From NCBI GenBank assembly GCA_000310025.1, contig FN649731.1:3085641-3107125 (forward strand): 21,485 nt of DNA, written 5' to 3'. Source of the stretch: Ectocarpus siliculosus. Taxonomy: Eukaryota; Sar; Phaeophyceae; Ectocarpales; Ectocarpaceae. Below the pieces are notes generated by a model. The model ran no database searches and was not told the DNA's origin. It saw only the letters and a program-made list of their open reading frames with translations. Position numbers and translations under genes: made by a program. This document shows, in pieces, positions 1-8,699 of this stretch (the first letter of the stretch is position 1; every line of letters starts with the position of its first letter).

Positions 1-1810
1 ACAGGGCGAGGCCAGGGGTCCTCAGAAAACTGCTTGTCGTCACGTTCCGGAGAAACCCCCCGCTGGCGGAATTGGCGGCCATTTTGGACATCCAGTCCAG
101 GTAAGTAAACAAGGATGAACATCTGTTCATAGCCATGACTAAATGATCTAGTTTGGGTTGTGCTGCCAGGCCGGTCCAGGCTGGGTGCTATCTGGGAAGA
201 ATACAACAACAGGCGGCAGTTTAACTGGGGATGAACATGTTTTTTTGGCAAGAGTTTTATGTACTTGCCAAGCACAAGTCTCTCCCACGGGGCAGTCATT
301 CATAGTCGGCGTTCGTGCGCATATTGTTTTGTACGATCTCGGCAACTTCGTACAAGTGGGCCTACGATACAAAAGAATGAACGCACGGAGTATGCGCAAA
401 ATCAGCAGGAGGAGATATGTTTTTGCGATTTAGCTCGTTCTTCTCGTTGCATGGTATGCGTGGCACGAGTTATCAGACGATGAGTGCTGCGTGTTGCATG
501 GAGCTCTGCAAAAGTAAACCTCTGCTGGGCGCGGCGGGGCTGACGTTGATGGGACCCAGTCCTATTTGCAGCTACTCTTTTAGCGGAAGCAAGAAACTAA
601 GCGTTACCTCGTTCTCGCGCCGTATGTTCCATCGGCACACACTCCCTATACTGCAGGCATATCATGCGCGTGTTCTTCTCTTCTACATCATACCGTAAGT
701 GTATAATCCACACCCATCTCACGTGCAGGAGGACATAGAGCGCGAAGACAAGCATCTTGACGAATGCTTCAACAGAAATCGCGATGAACATTTAGGCCTG
801 CGGTTGACATACCATGCGGCGACGGTGCGGCGCGGTGAAACACAGAAGGGAAAGGTGGGGTTCGGTCGAACCCTGTCTGGTGTGAGGTTATCAAACCAGG
901 TTCACTTCCATCCTGGAACAGGGTCGTCAAAAATAAGTTGCAATCTAAAAACAACACCACCCTCGTTCTTTCAATAGCTTTTTGGAGAGCACCGATCGGG
1001 GGGGCTTTTTTGCTTTTGCTTGAAAAAAGCTCTTCAGAGGGATCGTGATGTACATGTACGTACGTGCAAAAAAAACGAAATCGTGCACTGCGGGGCAATA
1101 CTTGCACTGATGGTGTCCGGTGTCCGGTGTCTGTGCGCCGATAAATACACACGAGATTGGAGCCCATTTCACCATCAAGGCATCAAATTCCAATCTAAAA
1201 CTTGTGCACAACAAGTAGCATTCTGCCCGACCTGTCCCAACTGCTACCTTTTCAATCCGTGGTCGGTGCGTCGAGATAGCACAGCATCTGCGCTGAAATT
1301 CCAAGCGTCCCCGCACAAATCTCAGGCAAGCGTGAGTTATTTTTATTCCGCCGGTGTGCTGCTGCTCGTGGCAAGACACACACTACACAGAGACACGGAA
1401 CATGGACAAGGGTAGCGGGAGACACACACACACCACGGGGGAGCGAGGCGGGAGTGTGTGCCCAATACTAACTGCTGTTAGCGGAGGAAGCGAGAGGAGA
1501 GAAGAAGAAGCGTTCGTTGTGTTGTTGTTGTTGTGCGTTTTGCGAGCGTCAGCTTTTTAGTCATCAGCGAGAGAGAGGACAAGAGGCACGCACCAACACG
1601 CTGCTAGACACCACCATTGATGAGGCATGTATTGCCGTAAACCTCTCTATACTTGTGTGCGAGGGCCTAGGGTGCCACCTGTGCCTTCCGTGTGCTAGTC
1701 AGGTCACAAACAACACGCTTTTGGAGTTGCCTGTAGATCAAAGGTCGAACCAGAGAGAGAATCAGGGAACTTTTTTTTTGCGTTCCTATGTACATTGTAA
1801 TGGTATTTGA
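1..1810 (+). CDS. Candidate 3' part of an unrecognised multi-exon gene (5' end outside the window)
   Basis: I do not recognise the product. Four segments chain in phase. Exon 1-100 ends at a perfect GTAAGT donor. Exon 729-834 follows a CACGTGCAG acceptor, is open in only one frame and encodes a charged stretch (EDIEREDKHLDECF then RNRDEHLGLRL). Exon 1285-1331 ends at a GTGAGT donor. Exon 1703-1810 follows a GTCAG acceptor and ends in TGA. Phases between the exons are 0, 1 and 0. The frame of the first segment is ambiguous: the frame that joins in phase reads through HFGHPVQ, but another frame reads more like a helix (AELAAILDIQS) and would not match the next acceptor. Such short exons can chain by chance, and no domain is visible, so this is a proposal resting on splice signals and phase only. 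Introns would be 628, 450 and 371 bases. Confidence 0.3.
858..873. repeat. Short perfect palindrome
   Basis: GGGTTCG and CGAACCC face each other across a 2-base centre, inside a candidate intron. It could be a protein-binding site or chance; nothing nearby tells which. Confidence 0.4.
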
Positions 1811-4117
1811 CCCCTTCCTTCAGAATCAACCATCTTTGAGCTGTGTGGAACTCTCTTGTCCGACCACAGTAACAGGTTGTTGTTGCTTTCCGTTGTGCTC
1901 TTCTTGATTAACGCTTTCCAAGCCAACTCACAATATCCCACGCACACACGATCAGGGGTCGTCTGTACGCACACACTGAACAGCAGGGCACATGTCTCGG
2001 CATAAAGCCCTGATCTAGCATGACGTCACGTCTTATCATCCGACGGCGTCAAATAACCATGATCAACCACGATTACATGTCTACCTCCAAATACCATAAC
2101 AACATAGCTCATGATAACACCGCCCCCTCCCTCTAGCCCATGATGATAAATACCCCCCTCCAACTCAACACTACTGTGTGGTATAAACGAGCCAATGGTA
2201 ACAACGCACGAGCCTACTGAAGGCACTTTTTCCCACAAAAAAGCTATTCCACCTCGACCCTCTTGTATGACAGATGCTGGTAAACCTGCTAAAAACAGTC
2301 CCATGGGTTGAAGAATCGACACCAGACCAGGGTTTGGGGCACTTTTTACTCTCAGGAGGACAAATCAAACGCGACGCGTGGCTTGGGTGGACTGCATCAC
2401 TTGCTACTGAACGAATCTTGAGGGAATCGTCTAATCGGTAAATACCGGCCTCACCAAGCCTGGCAGCCCCACCATAACGTCGACGACGGTGTCCTTTCCC
2501 GTCAACGCCGATAAAATTAGCGCTGCCAGCGTCGAGATGATGGTCGCCCAGAGGGGAACTCGCTGTTCATTCACTTGAAGCACAATGAGTTCTCCTGGCC
2601 ATCATGTGGACGCTGTCAACGTTAGCATCATCGGCGTTGGTGGGAAAGTACACCGCCGTCGACAATATTGGGGATATAGCAGAAGCTGCGCGGTAGAAGA
2701 GACGGGGTGACAATCAACGGTTGGTTGCATACGACACGAGATGCTCGAGACCACGTGAAGCACTGCGCGCTGCTCTGACCGAATGCGGAAGGCACATGCA
2801 TACGACGGGGTGCTCCTGTGCAATCACTACAGCAGTAGTGGCTAGCTATCGCATCGGTCGCTCAAGATGTGCCGACAAGTGCGCCGACAGTGTAAGCTGT
2901 GAAACAAGCCGTCGACGGCTGTAGGGCGCACACGGTCCGAGCCATGAACCCCACAGAGGGATAGCGTGGCGCGGACTCTCAAAGCGCTGCAGCCCACTCG
3001 TCGCCGCGCGTGCCTGTTGTGTCTAAACAGTCATTGGTCAATGGACGTCACAGCTATCACTGTACAGAAGTATAAATTATGTGGATTGTCTACTCAGACC
3101 AAACACGGAAAAACGATCCTAGACCAGAGTCAAGAATGACGGGCGCAGGACTTTCGTCCGCCCCCACGGCCGCGTTATCGTTCGCGCGTGGTGCACGCGT
3201 GCACAGCCGAACGCTTCACTGACCTGGTGATGCCGGAAACGTCTTCACCAGCCGCCTTCGCGACCGAGGCTCCCCTCGGTGGAAAAGCCCATGGTTACCA
3301 CATCCCACGCGATTATGCCCTGAAGCGTTACTGTAGGTCTAACATCGTCGTGTGAAACAGCGCCGTCGGCGTGGGGACGGCCTTTTCGAAGAGGCAGTTC
3401 ATCGTTGTTGTGGTGGCTTGGTTGTTGTCTGGTCTTGTCTGTTGCTGTTGCAAGGCCATAGCTAAGAGACGAAGAGGAGGTGCGGGTTGTGAGAGTGTGT
3501 GCTGGGTGCGCGTGTGGGGTGGGCGATCGAAGGCGGCGCATCGGGTGTCGGTTCGGGCTGACTCTTGCGAGTATCGCGCAGAGCGCAGAGCGCAGAATGC
3601 TCGCAGCAGCTTGGCTTTGACTCTTTCAGCAGCATGCGCACGGACGGTACCGGCTCTTTCCACAGATTAGTCTAGAGTCCAGGACTTTTAAATTGTATTC
3701 TGGAGTCGTCTGCTGAATCGAAACGGTCAAGCAAAGGAGGCGGAGGAACTATGACAGCATTGTGTGCGACCTGACTGTCTGGGTTGAAACCGCTCGGATG
3801 CATGTACGAAATTTGGCGAGAGTGCTGCAGATTACTGGACCTCAACACTACCGTAGACAAATATTGTACTGTATGATCTCGATACGACATCGGGAGAAGA
3901 ACAAGCAAGTCTATCAGATCGCGACCTGCCCTGTGGATCTCACATCTGGCAGGCATGTTATCATCATGTGTCTGGATCGCAGAGTGCTGCTGTCATGAGT
4001 TCTTCACCGCGGGGGGTGGGCCAGTCCACTTTTTATCCCATCCATCGAGACTCTGGGCGCGAGAGAGAGCACACCCACCCTCACAGAGCAAGGCACACAC
4101 CAAATGTACATCTCACC
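1811..4117. other. Intergenic region without a supported gene
   Basis: I see no recognisable protein, RNA gene or transposon here. Open frames exist on both strands, the clearest being a 98-codon frame on the minus strand at 2026-2322 and a plus-strand frame at 3371-3670 with a hydrophobic stretch. None has a family signature, and the second lacks an ATG. Small tandem repeats occur near 3579-3600 (GCAGAGC units). The last few hundred bases probably include the promoter and 5' UTR of the gene whose ATG is at 4118; an in-frame upstream ATG lies at 3995. Confidence 0.5.
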
Positions 4118-7100
4118 ATGTCCACTGCCGGAGGCGCCTTAGGGGAACTTCCACCCCCACCCATCCAACAGGGTGGGCTGACAGACGGGAGTGACGGGGA
4201 TGAGGTCATCACGGTGGAGGAGAGCGCTGTTGGCCTGCAGGCTCTTCCAGTGACACCGGTAGGCGGGGGCGGCGGCGGCGGCAATGCCTCGGCTGCTATC
4301 GATGCCTCAGCCACGACGACAGCGCCAGATGGGACGATACGGACACGCCTGGGGCCCCGACAACACCAGCAGCAGGCCAGCCCTTCTGGTGGTGCGCTCT
4401 GCTGCGGTGGTGGATCCAGTGCCGATGGCAGCTGCTGCGGCCCTGTAGGTATGTCCAACGGCTTGTGGTTATATCTGCCACCCTGGGCAGTAGTTGTGTC
4501 CTCTCTGCGCCCCAGCACCTGCTGGGGGAGGAGTGTTCTCTTTGCGCTCTGCTATGATCCAAGAGTAGTGTTGTAGTGTGAAGCCGCGTGCCTAGAATTT
4601 GGGACTTCTCCCGTCCGTCGGTCTGTTCTCTCTTCTCTGGCGCTGGTCAGCATGAGGTATAGGTGCGCATACCGTTGAACATGCGAATACCCCCGCTGCA
4701 TACGCTACAGCAGTAGTCTCTACAGCAGTACACAGCGCTCGCTTGTCAAAAATGAATACCCACCGATCGTATGCGAGCTACCTGTCGTTTCTTGTGTACT
4801 GGGGTGTCGGGATTATTTCAATATTATAGTCTATGTTTCCGACGCAGAGAGGATGTGATCATTTCCTGTCAACATGTAGATTGTGGTATCATGGAATCTT
4901 TCGTCTGTCAGCGGCATAGATGTGTGTGTCGTTCCTTTTACTTCGAAGGATGTGACATCGACCGCTTAGACTACTGTCATGTGTTTGTGTGTATGTTAAC
5001 CCTCTTACTGCTGTGCCCAGTTAGTTTCAGATTATGGGTCCAGCAATAATCGCGTCCGCTCATTGCGAGAGGCTGTACAGTCCCGAGGGCCGAAGGCTGA
5101 CTTGGCTTCAGAATGGAAAGTGCCCTCAAATGCACTGGGGACACTTTTAACTGAAGCCAAGTCGGCAATTTTTCGAGTACTATAATAGGCGACGTATGTA
5201 CATTGTTCCCAACAAGGGGACCCGCGGCTTCGAAAATTGTGTACAGCAAGTCAGAGGCCCAGGAGAGGCACACAGGCATCACACAGCAGTATATCACACG
5301 GCGTACCACCTCAAACAAGCTGCTAGATGCTAGGCCAAGGTTTCCCACGCACGTTTCGCGCAGCAGAGCATAGTGACGACCACGGCGCAGTGACGAAGGC
5401 GTTTGGGTGCTGTGTCCCCAAAGTGTCCCCATTTGAGCTTCCAGTATTAGGAGGGTGAGGGCGCCGGGGGGAAACGCCTGCATATCTCAGTTTTCCAAAG
5501 TCTAACTCCAGTACGAAACTACCATCGCAATTTCACCGTCCGCAGCGGTCGCTTGTGTACAACGTTGTTGGTGTCTGAGATTGGTAGCCCTTGCGATGCG
5601 ATACTTTACAGTCTAGCGGTCCGCGATATTCCAAACGATCCTTCTATCATCGAGATCGGTGAGCTACAACAAGGATTTTCGAAGCTGTTGTGCGGTCCGA
5701 TTTTGAAACACTTCAAGCACCTTTGCTTATGGCTAGACCTACTGTACATCTACATGACCCCAGGCGTTCAAATCGACTATGTTGACTAGGACATTTGAGG
5801 GAAGAGCTGTGCTGAAGTTCGCGGCCCCGCACTCTCACATAGGCGCTGAGTCGTCGTTACTGCTGTGTGCTTGAAGCAGCTTCAAAATCGGACCGCACAG
5901 CAGCTTCAAAATTCCTGCTTGTAGCTCACCGATCTCGATTATAGAAGGATCGTTTGGAAAATCGCATACCGCTAATCTGTTGTGTATTGAAAGGACTACA
6001 ATCTCAGATACTAGCATTGTAGACAAGCGACCGCTGCGGACGGTTAATTTGCGATTGAAGTTTCGTACTGGAGTTAGACTTTGGAAAACTTAGATATGAG
6101 GCGTTTCCTGGATTTTGGAGAGGAAATACTGCGTCCCTCCCCTCAACCTTAGTTTTTTTTTGTTTTTTTATTAAATCCATTTCCAGGGACGCAATACGCA
6201 TGCAATCCCCGGACTACGCAGGTTGCCTGCACACCCCTCGGCCAACTTCAAAGCTGGATTACTCCACGACGAAGAGGATGCCAGAATCAAATGATACTTT
6301 GTCCCAAAGCTCTCGACTAGGCGGTTCCAACGCCGGCATTTTCGGCACCTTCACTGTTTTTTTATTCGCGCTGCAGAGTACCTACCTGCAGTAGTCTTTG
6401 ACCTTCGGCCCAACGGTGCGCGATGCACTGTGTAACCTACGTTACCAGTTAGAGAACATGTGTTTGAGTCTATTCAGCGATTTTCTTGTCGCGCTAATTT
6501 AAGAAAAAAAACGCCTGCATTTTTTCATTGGTCGGCCGGCCAGCAGCGCGGCGTGGTCGATTCCTTTGATATTAACGAACGCACTATCCCCGCCTACGCA
6601 CCACCCATGGTACGCGGACGTTGGTAGTTCCCTCGAGGGCCCTCTCTTTGACGCTGGTTCGATTCCCGGTCCCCCCCCCCGCCCCCCCGCCGCTCTCGGG
6701 TTTCCAGAGGGCATTGCCGTCGGTCGAAAGTTTCCCTTCCTGGGAGACGTCGAATCGACATGGGCGAACGTGGAGGAGACGATCCGGAACGAAGTCGGGG
6801 GCGCTTACCCGCTCCGACGTAACAACCGCCAGAAGGTGATCGAGCACACTTTTCGCCGATCGGTTTCGGCTCTGGGCGGGACCCCGGGAGCATTCCGTCG
6901 GTTTTTGACGGGTCGGGTGGTGGATTTTCTATTTGCCCTCCTGTCGGGGAAGATGGCGTCATGTTGGACCTTTACGCCAGGTGTGCATACTTTGGCCAGG
7001 CTTGACACGGTGGGATGCGATGTAGGTGCACCACACCCGTTGCCGAGTCTGTGCCAGAGAGGCATCCACGCTGCGGCTGCTGCTGCTGCTGCCGCTACCA

Positions 7101-7922
7101 TTCTGTGCGTGTGTTTTGTTAGATAACATCGACGGCGCTTACTGGCCAACCAATTCGTCAGTCTCAGTGCGTGCGCGTGCTCCCCCCCCCCGGGTGCTAT
7201 TCTTTTTGCGCTGCTTTGTGACAGCTTTTTAGGTGCAAAGATGAGCACGAGAAAAGCTTGCCCAACCGATGGAGCACGGTGCGGATAGAGTGCGCCCAGG
7301 CGGGGACACCGGCCAGAAGCCCCCTCTCGGACGACTGCAAGAGACGCAGGAACACGTCCTCCAAGAAGGTGTCTCTAGCAGTGAAGAACAACACTGATGT
7401 CAGTTCGTGCAAGAGTGCGTGTGTGTCAGTTTGTATTATTATCATTTGCCGCGCTAACCGGCTGACCAACGGAATAACGTCGGTTCCAGTGCGGCTGACC
7501 AAAAGAAAATTATTTCTAAATGCCATGATCTGGGACCCCCGTGAGGGCGCGTTATGGGGGAGGCTAAGCTCCTCTCCTGTGTGTATGTATTTGATCGTTC
7601 CATCTGTTCTGGCGCCAGTCTGCAAACCTCTCGGTGTATGTATCCATGTGTTTGGCGTATCAGCGGAGGTTACTCAGGAGGAATCCCACACAGGAGGTTG
7701 ACGTGCACCAGCAGTAAGCAAGGAGACTCGCCGTCCGTACCACCAGCAGTAGAATCCGTAGCGTGTCCCGACGCGTTATCATGCAGTTGGCGCTTCAAGT
7801 ATACTCCAGTTTGTGACACCATATTGCTGCCTCCCATTCGTCTGCAGAAGACGCTGGCGCACGTCTTCGAAAAATGTATCGTACAAGCCACAAAAAGTAT
7901 TCGAGTATCAGCCTGTTCATAA
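4118..7922 (+). CDS. Unrecognised four-exon gene, 384-codon model
   Basis: Product not recognised. The model joins 4118-4448, 6708-7104, 7233-7414 and 7678-7922 with matching phases 1, 2 and 1. Exon 1 has an ATG in good context (CACCATGT), encodes a low-complexity, Gly- and Gln-containing, Cys-rich-ended segment of 110 residues, and stops at a strong GTATGT donor. Exon 2 follows a long C-tract and TTTCCAG. It carries the most protein-like part (NVEETIRNEV, then RRNNRQKVIEHTFRRSVSAL) and ends in an alanine run. Exon 3 follows a T-rich TTTTTAG acceptor and encodes a basic segment (DDCKRRRNTSSKK). Exon 4 ends at TAA. The donors of exons 2 and 3 are supported because the introns after them start with the same repeat as an intron of the next gene. 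Exon 1 is certain only as an open frame with good signals. The 2.26-kb first intron may hide exons, exon 2 could instead end at 6980, exon 3 at 7368, and exon 4 is the weakest. Confidence 0.4.
5096..5166. repeat. 16-bp inverted repeat (stem-loop)
   Basis: GCTGACTTGGCTTCAG at 5096-5111 pairs with CTGAAGCCAAGTCGGC at 5151-5166, with one G-T wobble and a 39-base loop. Part of the loop (around 5125-5146) also has an inverted counterpart at 5421-5437. The area therefore looks like a degraded foldback, lying just left of the larger foldback element in the same intron. Confidence 0.6.
5470..6108. mobile_element. Foldback / MITE-like element with ~245-bp inverted arms
   Basis: The left arm (about 5470-5720) and right arm (about 5867-6108) are inverted copies, roughly 80-85% alike by eye, separated by a 146-bp centre. 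The outer ends match as GGAAACGCCT, and long blocks such as TTTTCCAAAGTCTAACTCCA and CCGTCCGCAGCGGTCGCTTG are shared. No transposase is present, so movement would need an enzyme encoded elsewhere. No clear target-site duplication was found. Both arms stay open for a similar peptide, plus strand on the left and minus strand on the right, sharing the core NDPSIIEIGEL and KLLCGPILK. It lies in the first intron of the 4118-7922 gene model. Confidence 0.8.
6218..6440 (-). mobile_element. ~220-bp inverted-repeat element, copy 1 of 3
   Basis: Read on the minus strand, this segment aligns over its length with 19161-19382 and 17683-17891. Shared landmarks in order are GTAGGT near the 5' end, GGTGCCGAAAATG, GGCGTTGGAACC, CATCCTCTTCGTCGT and GGGGTGTG near the 3' end. 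It is 223 bp, has no coding capacity and has more degraded termini than the 19161 copy. It is a non-autonomous MITE-like repeat in an intron. Confidence 0.7.
7105..7171 (+). repeat. Intron-start repeat, copy A
   Basis: This is the first ~67 bases of the predicted 128-bp intron 7105-7232. It begins GTGCGTGTGT at the donor and contains GGCCAACCAA and TCAGTGCG, aligning with the starts of two other introns (7415 and 9965). This is the shortest and most diverged copy. Confidence 0.5.
7415..7567 (+). repeat. Intron-start repeat, copy B
   Basis: It starts at the predicted donor (GTGCGTGTGT) and aligns with 9965-10112. Shared blocks in order are AACCGGCTGACCAA, ACGTCGGT, AGTGCG, GCCATGATC, GGG.CCC.GT.AGGG and GGCTA. 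Similarity fades after the last block. Confidence 0.65.
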
Positions 7923-8699
7923 GACCGCAAAATCGATCGTATTGACGACTTTCGGGATGTTTAGCACCGACGAAGATTCAATTTTGTAATGGAATAGTTT
8001 TCCACATATGGGGGAACTTCACGGGTTTCCAGCGCAAGATTGAACAGCAAGCGGTTGGTTGCTGGACTAGCACAAACGACCACCGCCATGTTTACCGGTC
8101 AGCATTTAGCTTTGCGGCTGGCTAAAACACCCCCCCGTCGGGGGTGTCACATGCAACCCCAGCTCCTACCGCTGATTTCCCGCTCCTCCCCTCCATCCTT
8201 GCTGCTTCCGCCATTCTACGCACCCCCCTCCGTTGGTTCCTCCCTCCTTTCAACTCGTGCCCAGATCAACTGCAACTGGAAAGTGCTTTGCCAGTGGCCA
8301 CAGAGGACGGTCGGGCCTTACATCACACAGGTTTGTGTGCCCATTAGAAGAGGTGTATTCATTGAACAAGAAGGCTGCCCGCAGTTTTGGGGGTGTCAGC
8401 CGTTGACTTTTGCTTTCCGTACTCACAATAGTGGCGTGCAACTGGCATGTGCCGCGACCCAGCAGAACCTCGCCGAAGGGTAAAAAAGGATAGACACGTA
8501 ACACGGGAGCGTTAGCGCTGTTGGTGTTTTTTTTTTTTTTCTGGTGGCAACGCGGTCAAGCCCGGGTATTGTAGTACTTTTCGGAGCTCTTGGGGGCAGG
8601 GTTCGCTTCGTGATGCTTTGTTGTGTTTTTTTTTGTGCAAACGTGCATACAGCCGGGTGTACACAACCGCTAACGAGGACTATCGCGCTCGTGTGATGC
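7923..8699. other. Spacer with one candidate upstream exon
   Basis: No recognised gene. One frame deserves mention: ATG 8088 (context CCGCCATGT) to a CACAG/GTTTGT donor at 8330 gives 81 codons, phase 0. The first ~58 residues lack acidic residues and are rich in Arg, Ser, Pro and Leu, as in organelle leaders. It could splice in phase to an acceptor at 8720 (CACCACCAG) and so be a 5' exon of the next gene. That acceptor has a weak pyrimidine tract. The frame also runs on unspliced to 8483. Confidence 0.3.
8127..8147. repeat. GC-rich perfect hairpin
   Basis: ACACCCCC at 8127-8134 pairs perfectly with GGGGGTGT at 8140-8147 around a 5-base loop. Its role is unknown; it lies inside the candidate upstream exon 8088-8330. 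Confidence 0.6.

Noticed and set aside
2026-2322. 98-codon minus-strand frame
   Set aside because: Its first codon is GTG, the only nearby ATG is internal, another minus-strand frame overlaps it, and I recognise no family.
3328-3663. 111-codon minus-strand frame
   Set aside because: It starts with GTG, is low-complexity (Gln, Thr runs) and overlaps equally open frames on the other strand.
3371-3670. Plus-strand frame with a hydrophobic, Cys-rich stretch resembling a membrane segment
   Set aside because: It has no ATG, with a stop a few codons upstream, and the hydrophobic part is a translation of a GTT/TGG-rich low-complexity run.
4977-5483. 168-codon ATG frame on the minus strand, the longest in this intron
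   Set aside because: It overlaps inverted repeats, starts inside the arm of the foldback element and shows no family motif. It is most likely chance, though transcription was not testable.
6655-6668. GGTTCGATTCC, matching a tRNA B-box
   Set aside because: The T-stem pairs poorly, there is no matching acceptor stem or clear D-arm upstream, and it sits before the C-tract of a predicted splice acceptor.
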